Source: Sphingobacteriaceae bacterium (GTDB lineage Bacteria; Bacteroidota; Bacteroidia; Sphingobacteriales; Sphingobacteriaceae). From it: DNA of 64,000 bases. Position 1 is the stretch's first letter; every line of letters begins with the position of its first letter. The position numbers were made by a program, and so were the translations under genes. Under the pieces are notes generated by a model. It saw only the letters and a program-made list of their open reading frames with translations, did not search any database and was not told where the DNA came from. Below, piece after piece: positions 8,894 to 18,218 of this stretch. The DNA lies in NCBI GenBank assembly GCA_029266635.1, contig JAQSWM010000003.1, positions 1 to 64,000 of the forward strand, read 5' to 3'.

Positions 8894-10752
8894 TATCCTT
8901 CAATTAATTCTGTAAGCTCCAGCCACCGCGTGATACTTTTATCCAACGTGGTCTTTAAAGCCTCTATTTTGGCACTTGCTTCTATCAATCTATGATGATC
9001 GCTGATATTGTTTAGTTCTGTGCTTAACAGTTCCATTTCTTTTTCAAGCTTTGGAATTTCACCTTCTAAGGTCTCAAACTCTTTCTGTTCTTTATAGCTG
9101 ACCTTGTGTTTTGGTTTTGCCGGTTCATTTTTTGCCGGTGCTGCCTGCGGCGATGGCTTCGTAATGGGTGCTGCTGCCTTTTCGAGACGGTATTCTGTAT
9201 AATTCCCATTGTATATTTTGATATTTGAATCGCCTTCCAGCACGAACAATTGATCAACTAATTTGTCGATGAGGTATCTATCATGGGAAACCAGAAGCAA
9301 AACTCCCGGGAACTTTTCTAGGAATTCCTCGAGCACATTCAACGTATCAATATCTAAGTCGTTTGTGGGCTCATCGAGGATCAGGAAGTTTGGGTTCTTG
9401 ATTAAAACCTTCATCAAATGCAGGCGCTTTCTTTCACCCCCACTTAATTTACTGACAACTCCGTATTGCTTGTTTGGCGGAAATAGAAAATGAGTAAGCA
9501 GTTGCGATGCTGATATAACATTGCCATCAGCCATCGGGATAAACTCAGCTATGTTTTTCACAACATCAATTACCCGTTCATCTTTTACGATCTCTAACCC
9601 CGATTGATGATAATAACCAAAAACGGTAGTTTCCCCGGGAGCAACTTTGCCAAAATCAGGTTTTAAGTTCCCGGTGATTATATTCAGCAAGGTAGATTTC
9701 CCTGTTCCGTTTCTTCCGGCAATTCCTATGCGATCGCCTTTTTTAAATACATAGGAAAAGTTTTCTATGATTCCGACTTGATTAAAAGACTTGCTGATAT
9801 TCTCAAGTTCAAGGATCTTGTTCCCTTGACGAGCCACATTTACGCTGAGTTCCATTTTGCCCTTAGCTCCGCCCCCTTTCGTTTTTTCCTCAAGATCGTA
9901 ATAAGCGTCAATTCGTGCCTTAGATTTCGTTCCCCTCGCCTGAGGCATCCTCCGCATCCATTCAAGCTCTTTCTTCAGAAGATTAGTATTCTTCTGTAAA
10001 GTACTGGCGTTCTCTGCTTCCCTCTCAGATTTTTTCTCAAGAAAGTAGCTATAATTTCCCTTGTAGGTATAGATCTTTCCCGCTTCAAGTTCAATGATCT
10101 GGTTGCACACATTATCCAGGAAGTACCTGTCGTGAGTCACCATGAAAATTGTTTTTCTGCCTGTTGTCAGGAAGCTTTCCAACCACTCAATCATTTCGAT
10201 ATCCAAATGGTTGGTGGGCTCATCGATAATGTAAACATCCGGTTCATCTATCAGGAGCTTTGCCAATGCAAGCCTCTTTCGCTGCCCGCCGGAAAGACTG
10301 CTTATCTGTTGTTCTGGACGATTGATTGAAAGCCGATTGAGAATAGTCTTTATCTCATATTCATATTCCCAGGCATTCAACTCACTTATTTCGTCTGTTA
10401 GCTGTTCAAGCTTGCTTTGATCCGGATTTTCCTGTTCAAGCAACTCTTCATACTGGCGAATTACAAATTGTTGCCGATTATCTATGCTATAGATGAAATC
10501 GGCAATAGTTTTCTGACCTGAAAAATCTGGATCTTGTTCAAGATATCCAATTTTCAAATCCCTTTCGGTGACAACCTTTCCCACTGCAGGATTTAACTTC
10601 CCTGCCATGATCTTCATCAAAGTTGATTTTCCCGCACCATTAGGCCCAACCAGTGCAACCCGCTGCCCTTTCGCCAGCCCAAAGGTTAATTCGCGAAATA
10701 ACCAGGTGTCGTTAAAAGAATGGCCAAGTTGCTCTGTAGATAGAATGCTCAT
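8893..10752 (-). CDS. ABC-F family ATP-binding protein (Uup-like)
   Basis: 619 residues with two ABC ATPase domains and no membrane segment, hence an ABC-F protein acting at the ribosome or in translation/DNA housekeeping. Domain 1: Walker A GPNGAGKST (36-44), signature LSGGQRKRLALAK, Walker B VYIIDEPTNHLD. Domain 2: GRNGTGKST, LSGGERKRLHLMK, FLILDEPTNDLD. A linker of basic helices lies between them and a C-terminal coiled coil (KHKVSYKEQKEFETLEGEI and onward) follows a Pro/Ala-rich segment, the Uup arrangement. Assignment to Uup rather than another ABC-F subgroup rests on this C-terminal helix pair. Confidence 0.9.
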   Translation of the reverse strand: MSILSTEQLGHSFNDTWLFRELTFGLAKGQRVALVGPNGAGKSTLMKIMAGKLNPAVGKVVTERDLKIGYLEQDPDFSGQKTIADFIYSIDNRQQFVIRQYEELLEQENPDQSKLEQLTDEISELNAWEYEYEIKTILNRLSINRPEQQISSLSGGQRKRLALAKLLIDEPDVYIIDEPTNHLDIEMIEWLESFLTTGRKTIFMVTHDRYFLDNVCNQIIELEAGKIYTYKGNYSYFLEKKSEREAENASTLQKNTNLLKKELEWMRRMPQARGTKSKARIDAYYDLEEKTKGGGAKGKMELSVNVARQGNKILELENISKSFNQVGIIENFSYVFKKGDRIGIAGRNGTGKSTLLNIITGNLKPDFGKVAPGETTVFGYYHQSGLEIVKDERVIDVVKNIAEFIPMADGNVISASQLLTHFLFPPNKQYGVVSKLSGGERKRLHLMKVLIKNPNFLILDEPTNDLDIDTLNVLEEFLEKFPGVLLLVSHDRYLIDKLVDQLFVLEGDSNIKIYNGNYTEYRLEKAAAPITKPSPQAAPAKNEPAKPKHKVSYKEQKEFETLEGEIPKLEKEMELLSTELNNISDHHRLIEASAKIEALKTTLDKSITRWLELTELIEG

Positions 10753-10865
10753 GTTGTGCGGGATGCGGTATTCCTAAAACGGCTGCCCACATAAAACAGT
10801 ATGAGCAACCTGCCATTGTGCCGAACGTTGAAGCCGACTTTGGCATAAATTAAACAATTATGGCG

Positions 10866-10873
10866 CAAAAGTA
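10866..10873 (-). promoter_or_regulatory. candidate -7 promoter element of the ABC-F gene
   Basis: Read on the minus strand the bases give TACTTTTG, a match to the Bacteroidota -7 motif TAnnTTTG, about 115 bases upstream of the ABC-F start. No clear -33 TTTG at the usual distance, so support is moderate. Confidence 0.4.
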
Positions 10874-10953
10874 CGTAAATTAAGCATTGGAACACCATTT
10901 GCATGTTTAAACATATAAATTGAAATCGGAGTATTTACATAAAGAAAACAGAT

Positions 10954-11661
10954 ATGAAGACTATTTTTCATTCCGCAAGTGATCGCGGTATCCAAGATCA
11001 CGGTTGGCTAAAAGCTGCCCACTCTTTTAGTTTCTCTAATTACCACGATCCTGCCAAAGTCCACTTCGGACTATTGCGGGTATTGAACGATGACATTGTA
11101 GCACCTGGAATGGGCTTCGGCACGCACGGGCATGATAACATGGAGATTGTAACCATCCCTTTGCGGGGAACTCTCGCTCATAAAGACAGCCTTGGCTCTG
11201 AGGGGTTCATCAAGCCCGGAGAGGTGCAGATTATGTCGGCTGGGAAAGGCATACGCCATTCAGAATATAACGGATCAGCAACTGAGGAAGTAAATCTATT
11301 TCAGATTTGGGTTTTCCCGAAAGTGAGGAATATAGAGCCTCGTTATGATCAAAAAGCATTTGATGCTGAAACCTGGAAGGGCAAGTTCAAAACCCTTGTT
11401 TCCCCTGCAGAAGAAGATGGAGCCATGTGGATCAATCAGGATGCATTCTTTTCGAGAGGTGATTTTGAAGCGGAAAAGTCAACATATACAATCAAGCATC
11501 CCGGTAACGGAGCTTATGTAATGGTGGTTGAGGGCGAGGCGGAGATTGCAGGCCAAAGCTTAAGTCGCCGGGATGCAATCGGCGTGTTTGACACGGAAAG
11601 CTTTGACATTGATGTAAAAGGAAAGGCGAGCCTTTTGGTAGTTGAAGTGCCGATGGAGTAA
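10954..11661 (+). CDS. pirin family protein (YhhW-like bicupin)
   Basis: 235-residue bicupin. N-terminal pirin motif GMGFGTHGHDNMEIVTIPLRG (about residues 52-72) contains metal-binding His residues; LAHKDSLGSEG and SAGKGIRHSEYN (about 95-106) complete the cupin site. The C-terminal half carries the second cupin (GAYVMVVEGEAEIAG). YhhW of E. coli has quercetinase activity in vitro; the physiological role is unknown. Monocistronic; convergent with ybeY with stop codons adjacent. Confidence 0.92.
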   Translation: MKTIFHSASDRGIQDHGWLKAAHSFSFSNYHDPAKVHFGLLRVLNDDIVAPGMGFGTHGHDNMEIVTIPLRGTLAHKDSLGSEGFIKPGEVQIMSAGKGIRHSEYNGSATEEVNLFQIWVFPKVRNIEPRYDQKAFDAETWKGKFKTLVSPAEEDGAMWINQDAFFSRGDFEAEKSTYTIKHPGNGAYVMVVEGEAEIAGQSLSRRDAIGVFDTESFDIDVKGKASLLVVEVPME

Positions 11662-12087
11662 TTAAAGGCTGAGGAGCTTTAGGTGCTCGTCTTCCTTCGA
11701 TGTCATCAAAGCTTTATCGGTTTTGCTCTTATCTTTGTAGCCAAGCAGGTGGAGTGTGCCGTGTATCATTACACGGTGCAGCTCCTTCTCTTCCGGGACT
11801 TGGAATTTAGAAGCATTTTCCCGTACGCGATCTACGCTAATGAAGATATCGCCTGTGATTGAACCTTCAACCTCGCTGTTGTCGAATGTTACAATGTCGG
11901 TGTAGGTGCTGTGTTTAAGGTATTGCTGGTTTATCTGCAACAGGTATTCATCGCTGCAGAAGATAAAGTTTAGTTCGTCGAGAGTATGGCATTCTGCTCC
12001 AATTGTACGCTTGACCCACTCGCGGAGGGCTCTTTTGTGCTTTGGCTGGAAGGAAATATCTTCATTAAAGAAGTTAACTTTTGGCAT
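11662..12087 (-). CDS. ybeY: rRNA maturation endoribonuclease YbeY
   Basis: 141-residue metal-dependent RNase of 16S rRNA 3' processing and ribosome quality control. The zinc-binding motif is HGTLHLLGYKD (near residue 108); the third canonical His (GYDH) is replaced by Lys-Asp here, so the third ligand may be the Asp. A central TDIVTFDNSEVEGSITGDIFIS region is typical. Start codon overlaps the stop of the upstream anti-sigma gene (TAATG), indicating co-translation. Confidence 0.93.
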   Translation of the reverse strand: MPKVNFFNEDISFQPKHKRALREWVKRTIGAECHTLDELNFIFCSDEYLLQINQQYLKHSTYTDIVTFDNSEVEGSITGDIFISVDRVRENASKFQVPEEKELHRVMIHGTLHLLGYKDKSKTDKALMTSKEDEHLKLLSL

Positions 12088-12521
12088 TATATCTTGAAAT
12101 GCAGTTCAACTTCATTCCCCGAGGCGTTGAATATGCACTGATCTGCTAACTGTTTAATGATGTAAACGCCTCTTCCGGTGAGGTTTTCTATATTTTCGGG
12201 TGCGGTTGGGTCAGGAATATGGTTGTAGTCAAAGCCAGGGCCTTCATCCGCGACGGTAAAGATGACGCGTTTGCCATCCTGAACTTCCACATTTACAAAC
12301 ACTTTCTTTTCAGGATCCTCCTTATTGCCGTGCACAACTGCATTCATAATTGCCTCGCTCATGCAGGTAAGTATATTCGCATGAGTATCATCTGCTATCT
12401 GGTAATCGGCAGTCAATTTCTCTACAAAATTCTCCACAGTGCTCAGGCTTTCCAATCTCGATGGCAGTTGCATCGTGAAAAGAGCGTTGTTTGCGGGGTT
12501 TATAGTTTGGCTTTCAGTCAT
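12087..12521 (-). CDS. ATP-binding protein, anti-sigma factor / serine kinase type (RsbW-like)
   Basis: 144 residues, a lone HATPase_c_2 domain. Visible boxes: N box MSEAIMNAVVHGNKE (about 54-68), G1 VADEGPGFDY (about 94-103) and G2 TGRGVYIIKQLAD (about 119-131). Such proteins phosphorylate anti-anti-sigma (STAS) partners or bind a sigma factor; no partner is encoded in the window. It lies 2 bases after the DUF4175 gene and overlaps ybeY, a three-gene operon. Confidence 0.85.
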   Translation of the reverse strand: MTESQTINPANNALFTMQLPSRLESLSTVENFVEKLTADYQIADDTHANILTCMSEAIMNAVVHGNKEDPEKKVFVNVEVQDGKRVIFTVADEGPGFDYNHIPDPTAPENIENLTGRGVYIIKQLADQCIFNASGNEVELHFKI

Positions 12522-12523
12522 GT

Positions 12524-15500
12524 TTATTTTCCTGAATTTAAGTATTTGAAATAATCACCTACCTTGATCTTATAAAAGGAGTTTAAAGCAGGCGGTACTG
12601 TCTTTAACAATTCTGTTTCGCGTTGTTTTAATTTTTTGTATTCCTCTAATACCAACTTGTAGTTGGGCGCCATATCCTTTCCCTGCTTGCTTTCTCTTTT
12701 AGAATCCTGATCGCGTTCCCGTTCAGCTTTTTCAGCATCTAAAAGCTTCGTTAATATCTCCTGTTGGCGTATCAACGTTTCCTGCTGGATGCGTTTGTTT
12801 ACGAGATCAGTCTCAGTTTGTTCCATTTCTTTTGACAACTGATCTAAATTACCGAGCCCGCCCTTGCCATCTTTGTTCATTTCGCGGTTGATTTCCTGCA
12901 TCTGCTGGCGTATCATCTGCTGCTCTCTTGCCATGCGTGCGAGCTGCTCGCTCATGCCCTGCCCTTGTTGCTGCTGCCCTTTCTGGCCAGGCTTCTGCTG
13001 CCCCTGCTGTTGCATTTGCTCACGGGCTTTCTGCATATTCTTATTGAGCTGCTGCTGCATTTTACTCAATTGCGACAAGCTCGGCTTGCCCTTCTTGCCC
13101 TTTCCCTGCTGCGCATTCTGCATCGCCTTTTGCATCTGCTCCTGCGCTTCGCTGAGCATCAACGCCAGATTGTTGATAGATGTCATGGCGTATTGCTGAC
13201 TGCGATTTGCCTCTGCTGTTCGGCGGTCGCCAAGATACGCAAGCGCCGAATTAATATTCTTATTAATTTCTGCTATTTCCTTGTTTACAACAGATTGTAT
13301 CTGTGGAACATTCTTGCTAAGCTGATATAAGCTGTCCTGAACGGTTTTGAGGTTATCAAGAACATCTCTTTGTTTTTTTGCCAGAGCCACATAGCCAGGA
13401 TCTCCAGGGCGGGCATTCCGCAGTTTTTGCATCACATCTTCCTGGTCAAAAGACGAGGTAACCAGCTTGTCTAAAATATCTCTGAGCTGCTGCATATTCA
13501 CCTTTGCTTCCTGCTCTTCCTCCTGCTGCTGCATTTGCTCCATCTTATCGCTCATCTGCTGCATTTGCTGGGCGGCTTTTTCCTGGCTCTGAGAAGCTTT
13601 CTGCGTGTTCTTGTTTTCGAGATTTTTTGAACTCTGCTCCTGCTGGTCTTCTATTTCCTGCTGGTCATTTTCGGGATTTTCGAAATTGCTTTTATCATTC
13701 AGCTCCTCGTTCTTTTGCTCCAGGTCTTTCAAATCTTTCTGAAGATCTTTAAACTCTTTGTTTAGCTCATCCTGCTTTTGCTTCAAAGCTTCGGCGTCGG
13801 CGTTCTTTTGTTTTGAGTTCTGCTTTTCAGCGCTCTCTTTTTTAGAATCGTTGGCGAGTTTTTGCTGCTCCTTCGCCATATCCTTCAACTTGTCTATGGA
13901 TTCCGTAAGCTTTTGGTCAAATTCAAGCTGTTTGTAGAGATCAAGAATTCGATCAAGTTCCTTTTGCAGCGTTTTATTATCCATCTGCATTTTGGAAAGC
14001 TCATCCTGGGTCATGTTCTTGTTATTCTGCTCAAGCAATTTCTGTATGTTCTTTAGCAGCTCTTTGGTTTTCTCATCAAGAACATTGTTGAATAGATCTT
14101 CGATCTGTTTTTGCTTGTCGAGGATTTCCTGGCGCTGTTCCTTATTCAGATCCTGTCGATCGTTCAGGTTCTCTTTATTCTCCTTCTGGATGTCTTTTAC
14201 GAGGGATTCGAGATTTTTCTGCTTTTCGAGAAGCTGTTCGATTTGCTTCTTCTCCTCATAAGTAAGCTCACGCTTGTTCATCAGGTTCTGAGCTACCTTT
14301 TTGGCCTGGCTCTCGAGTTGGGCAGCCTGTTTAATTGCCTGCTCCATCTTCGACTTAACAGATTCAGAAGATTCTGATATTTTATTCTCCAGCTCTTGTT
14401 TGGTTGGCATCTTAAGCGTCCGCACAGCGGAACGGCTGGATTTTGGGCCGTTCACGCCGTCATTGTCGAAAATCTCGAAGAAATATTCTACCTGCTGCCC
14501 GGGCTCTGCATTCACTTCATTTACATCCCAGGCATGGAAGAAATTACTTTGAATGGCATTTTTATCTAGGTTCACCGGTGTAGAGACAGTTTTCTGAACC
14601 TTGTTATCGTTTACAATCCGATAGGTAAAATTCAGTTTTGTGAAGCCATAATCATCACTCGCCTGACCGACGAAATACATGATCTTATTATTCACAGAAT
14701 CCGGGCGCTCCTCCACCTGGATGGCCGGGCTTAAGTCCGGAATTACCGTAAGGCGGTAAGAAACAGAGTCGTTTGTGGCTACTTCTTTATTTATCGGCCT
14801 CACGCTGTACTGCGCACTCGCCATTGCACGATAGGCAAGGCTAAATTTATTTTCTGTTGTTGGTTGAAGGTTTAATTTTCGACTGCCTAACACGAATTTG
14901 ATAGCATCAGTATTCTGCGCTTTGAACTTCCAGTTGATCTTTGTGCCTGCCGGGACGGTTAGATCGCCCGAGTTGCTAACTGTCTCATCTTGTTTCCCAA
15001 GGTAAGCCGGATAATCAAGTGAAACATCGAAATTGAGCAGAGAAGGCTTGCGCTTAACCTCTAAAAAGTAATCCTCAGAAGAAAATTCACCGGCAATAAG
15101 CCTGATCTTCTTGTCCTTCTGCAAATTCTTAAAAGTGTAGTTAAAGCGGATGATGCTTTCTTTATCGAGCTTGAACGTATTTGCGCCATCCTCAACATAA
15201 ATATCCTGCGGGATTTCATTTCCCGTCATTTTCACCTGAAGGGTATAATCATCACCTTGCACGGCGGATAAATTCTTGTTCAGCAATACAAATTGAAAGG
15301 GAGCTTTTTTTACAAAGCGACGGTCGTGGTTTAGCAACCTTTCTGTGCTTTCGCTGAAAATTGAAGGAGCAGTAACGGCAATGACGAGGATTATGACAAA
15401 CGGCACCACCGCATATTTGATGTAACGCCTGTTTTCCTGCAGCTTAACAGCAGAAGTGAAGGGCACAGGGCGCAACTCGCCGATTTTCTGATTAATACTT

Positions 15501-15907
15501 GCCTCAATGAGTGCCGCCTGCTGTCCGCTGTCGGCCAGTTTTTTTAACTGGAGCGTATTAAGGAGTTTATCCTTAACATCGCTGAAATGCTCTCCAATAA
15601 TTTCAGAGGCTTTTTCGTGAGAAATGGTTTTACCGAGGTGAGCATACGAAAGTGCGGGAATGACAATCCAGCGTGCGGTTATGAAAATGTTTACACCGAT
15701 AAATGCATAGAAAAGCAAGGTGCGTACCTGCGGATTGAAGTTTCCGTAATACTCGGCAAGGGTAACCAGGATGTAGCTTGCAAAGAGAGTTGCAGCGAGG
15801 TAAATACTTCCTCTTATTATCTTGTTGAGGTAGTACTTACGTATAAACTCATCAATCTTTTTTAGGAGATAGCTGTAGTTCTGATTTGATGATCCCTGTG
15901 CAGCCAT
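12524..15907 (-). CDS. DUF4175 family membrane protein with long coiled coil
   Basis: 1127 residues. Three hydrophobic segments at the N-terminus (about residues 35-55, 65-90, 160-185), then an extracytoplasmic-looking beta-rich region (about 195-480), then a very long Glu/Gln/Lys-rich helical region (about 490-1090) with poly-Gln/Met stretches, and a short conserved C-terminal tail (NSFYKIKVGDYFKYL). The organisation fits the uncharacterised DUF4175 family of Bacteroidota. Function unknown; a scaffold role in the envelope is only a guess. First gene of an operon with the anti-sigma ATPase and ybeY. Confidence 0.8.
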   Translation of the reverse strand: MAAQGSSNQNYSYLLKKIDEFIRKYYLNKIIRGSIYLAATLFASYILVTLAEYYGNFNPQVRTLLFYAFIGVNIFITARWIVIPALSYAHLGKTISHEKASEIIGEHFSDVKDKLLNTLQLKKLADSGQQAALIEASINQKIGELRPVPFTSAVKLQENRRYIKYAVVPFVIILVIAVTAPSIFSESTERLLNHDRRFVKKAPFQFVLLNKNLSAVQGDDYTLQVKMTGNEIPQDIYVEDGANTFKLDKESIIRFNYTFKNLQKDKKIRLIAGEFSSEDYFLEVKRKPSLLNFDVSLDYPAYLGKQDETVSNSGDLTVPAGTKINWKFKAQNTDAIKFVLGSRKLNLQPTTENKFSLAYRAMASAQYSVRPINKEVATNDSVSYRLTVIPDLSPAIQVEERPDSVNNKIMYFVGQASDDYGFTKLNFTYRIVNDNKVQKTVSTPVNLDKNAIQSNFFHAWDVNEVNAEPGQQVEYFFEIFDNDGVNGPKSSRSAVRTLKMPTKQELENKISESSESVKSKMEQAIKQAAQLESQAKKVAQNLMNKRELTYEEKKQIEQLLEKQKNLESLVKDIQKENKENLNDRQDLNKEQRQEILDKQKQIEDLFNNVLDEKTKELLKNIQKLLEQNNKNMTQDELSKMQMDNKTLQKELDRILDLYKQLEFDQKLTESIDKLKDMAKEQQKLANDSKKESAEKQNSKQKNADAEALKQKQDELNKEFKDLQKDLKDLEQKNEELNDKSNFENPENDQQEIEDQQEQSSKNLENKNTQKASQSQEKAAQQMQQMSDKMEQMQQQEEEQEAKVNMQQLRDILDKLVTSSFDQEDVMQKLRNARPGDPGYVALAKKQRDVLDNLKTVQDSLYQLSKNVPQIQSVVNKEIAEINKNINSALAYLGDRRTAEANRSQQYAMTSINNLALMLSEAQEQMQKAMQNAQQGKGKKGKPSLSQLSKMQQQLNKNMQKAREQMQQQGQQKPGQKGQQQQGQGMSEQLARMAREQQMIRQQMQEINREMNKDGKGGLGNLDQLSKEMEQTETDLVNKRIQQETLIRQQEILTKLLDAEKAERERDQDSKRESKQGKDMAPNYKLVLEEYKKLKQRETELLKTVPPALNSFYKIKVGDYFKYLNSGK

Positions 15908-15980
15908 AGTGAATAATTGCGTAATTTAACGAAATTAGGGCAATTACATTTTCAGGCACCGAAGAAAATCTGTAAAACTT

Positions 15981-17228
15981 TTATTGCAGCATACAGCCGG
16001 CAACTGTTGAATGGGCAGTTTCGTCGATCAAAATGGCTCCACCATTTGCCCGAAGTTCCTTATAACCATCGAACACAACTGGTGAAGCGGTTTTCAAGCT
16101 AACCAGAACAATGTCATTTAGCCCTGCTTCTGTTATGCCGGTTTGCTTCTCCAGCGTATTTACATCCAGCTTATGATGAATCTCTCTAACTACGCAACGT
16201 ACGCGTTTACTGTGGAGTTGAAGCAGGTATTTGTTGCCAGGCACAAGCGGGCGGCTGTCCATCCAGCATAACATTGCCTGTATTTCCTGTTCGGTTTTGG
16301 GCATAGTTTCCGGCTTGGCAAGCACGTTTCCACGATTAATATCGATGTTGTCGGTTAAACGGATTACGGCGCTTTGTGGAGCAAACGCTTCGTCAACTTC
16401 AACACCATTTACTTCAACGGCTTTGATGGTTGATGGGATGCATTCGGGAAGAACCACAACTTTTTCACCTTTTTTGTAGGTTCCGCTGATAATTTTTCCG
16501 GCGTAGCCGCGATAATCGTGCAGATCATCAGACTGGGGGCGAATTACGTATTGAACCGGGAAACGGGCGTGGGTGAGGTTGATGTCATGGATAACATCAA
16601 CATTTTCCAGGATATCAATCAGGGTTTCACCCTCATACCACGGCATATTGGTCGATGGCTGTACAATGTTATCGCCTTTTAAAGCAGAGATTGGGATAAA
16701 TTTGATGTCCTTCAGCCCGAGCTGTTCGGCAATTTTGTTGTATTCGATGAGGATATTGGCAAAAACATCTGCTGAGTAGCTCACCATATCCATCTTGTTG
16801 ATGGCAACAACCACGTGCGGGATTTGCAAAAGCGATGCAATGATGCTGTGCCTGCGGGTTTGCTCAATTACGCCAAGCCGTGCGTCAACCAAAATTATGA
16901 TCAAGTCCGAGTTGGAAGCGCCGGTCACCATGTTACGGGTGTACTGGATGTGTCCAGGGGCATCGGCGATGATGAATTTACGTTTATCGGTGTTGAAGTA
17001 CTTGTAAGCAACATCAATCGTGATGCCCTGCTCACGCTCAGCACGCAAGCCATCTGTAAACAAAGCAAGATCGATTTCGCCCTCGCCTTTATTCTTGCTC
17101 TGCTTCTGTATCGCAGCGAGCTGGTCGACTTTTATCGAACCTGTATCGTACAGCAAACGGCCAATCAATGTGCTTTTGCCATCGTCAACACTTCCTGCTG
17201 TTATAAATCTTAGTAAATCCATGTGCAT
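15981..17228 (-). CDS. cysN: sulfate adenylyltransferase subunit 1 (GTPase) CysN
   Basis: 415-residue EF-Tu-like GTPase that drives ATP sulfurylase with CysD. P-loop GSVDDGKS (12-19), DAPGH near residue 90 and NKMD near 145 are all present. Length equals CysN alone: the CysC (APS kinase) fusion found in many bacteria is absent. The start may be Met1 or Met3 (ATGCACATG). Last gene of cysH-cysD-cysN on the minus strand, separated from cysD by 72 bases. Confidence 0.95.
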   Translation of the reverse strand: MHMDLLRFITAGSVDDGKSTLIGRLLYDTGSIKVDQLAAIQKQSKNKGEGEIDLALFTDGLRAEREQGITIDVAYKYFNTDKRKFIIADAPGHIQYTRNMVTGASNSDLIIILVDARLGVIEQTRRHSIIASLLQIPHVVVAINKMDMVSYSADVFANILIEYNKIAEQLGLKDIKFIPISALKGDNIVQPSTNMPWYEGETLIDILENVDVIHDINLTHARFPVQYVIRPQSDDLHDYRGYAGKIISGTYKKGEKVVVLPECIPSTIKAVEVNGVEVDEAFAPQSAVIRLTDNIDINRGNVLAKPETMPKTEQEIQAMLCWMDSRPLVPGNKYLLQLHSKRVRCVVREIHHKLDVNTLEKQTGITEAGLNDIVLVSLKTASPVVFDGYKELRANGGAILIDETAHSTVAGCMLQ

Positions 17229-17300
17229 GGGTTGTGGGTTGCGGATAATGTGTGGCGGGGCGGCGGACGCTCAACTCACAATTCAATACTCGCAACTCAA

Positions 17301-18209
17301 TTAAAAATATCCGTTCTTTTTTCTGTCTTCCATTGCCGCTTCAGAAACCTGGTCGTCTATACGGGTTTCACCGCGTTCGCTGATCATGGTGATGTTGATT
17401 TCTGAAACAATATCGTCAATGCTTGATGCTGTTGATTCTACCGCTGCTGTGCAGGTCATATCACCCACGGTGCGGTAGCGTACCCGTTTGGTTACAATTT
17501 CATCGCCTTCATCAACCCTGATGAACGGCGAAACAGCCACTAAGTGCTCGCCGTGCACCAACACCTCACGATCATGTGCAAAGTAGATTGACGGCAGCTC
17601 TACGCCTTCACGTTTGATGTAATTCCAAACATCCAGCTCTACCCAATTGCTTATCGGGAACACCCGCACGTTCTCGCCCTTGTGGATCTTGCCATTGTAC
17701 AAATTCCAGAGCTCCGGCCTTTGCAGCTTTGGGTCCCATGCGCCAAATTCATCCCGAACAGAAAAAATCCGCTCTTTTGCCCGGGCTTTTTCCTCATCGC
17801 GGCGAGCCCCGCCGATACATGCGTCAAAACCAAATTCTTCAATCGTGTCGAGAAGCGTGTAAGCCTGCAGCGCATTCCTGGAAGCGAATTTGCCAACAGG
17901 CTCTTTCAGCCCACGAGATTTGATAGTATCTTCCACATACCGCACAATCAGCTTTACGCCGAGCTCTTCCACTATTTTATCGCGATAAGCAATTGCTTCA
18001 GGGAAGTTATGGCCAGTATCGATATGAACAAGGGGAAATGGGATTTTGCCGGGCCTAAAAGCCTTCAGCGCAAGCTGTACCAGTGTAATTGAATCTTTTC
18101 CGCCGGAAAACAGCAAAGCCGGTTTTTCGAACTGCCCCGCCACCTCACGCATAATGTGGATGGATTCTGATTCAAGCTGGTCTAAATAATCTAATTTATA
18201 TGAAGACAT
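17301..18209 (-). CDS. cysD: sulfate adenylyltransferase subunit 2 CysD
   Basis: 302 residues, the catalytic adenylyltransferase subunit that forms APS from sulfate and ATP. PP-loop motif LLFSGGKDSITL (about residues 32-43), HIDTGHNFPE, and the CysD-type C-terminus RYRTVGDMTCT and the terminal RKKNGYF are all typical. Lies 9 bases after cysH, clearly one operon. Confidence 0.96.
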   Translation of the reverse strand: MSSYKLDYLDQLESESIHIMREVAGQFEKPALLFSGGKDSITLVQLALKAFRPGKIPFPLVHIDTGHNFPEAIAYRDKIVEELGVKLIVRYVEDTIKSRGLKEPVGKFASRNALQAYTLLDTIEEFGFDACIGGARRDEEKARAKERIFSVRDEFGAWDPKLQRPELWNLYNGKIHKGENVRVFPISNWVELDVWNYIKREGVELPSIYFAHDREVLVHGEHLVAVSPFIRVDEGDEIVTKRVRYRTVGDMTCTAAVESTASSIDDIVSEINITMISERGETRIDDQVSEAAMEDRKKNGYF

Positions 18210-18218
18210 ATTTTACTC

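Noticed and set aside
12864-13199. Open frames antisense to the DUF4175 gene, rich in Cys and Leu
   Set aside because: They are shadows of the Gln-rich CAG-type codons in the real gene.
16815-17213. 132-codon plus-strand frame within cysN
   Set aside because: It is antisense to a well-supported gene.
17229-17300. Repeated CTCACAATTC/ACTCGCAACTC-like text between cysN and cysD
   Set aside because: Looks like short A/C-rich simple sequence; no clear function or secondary structure.
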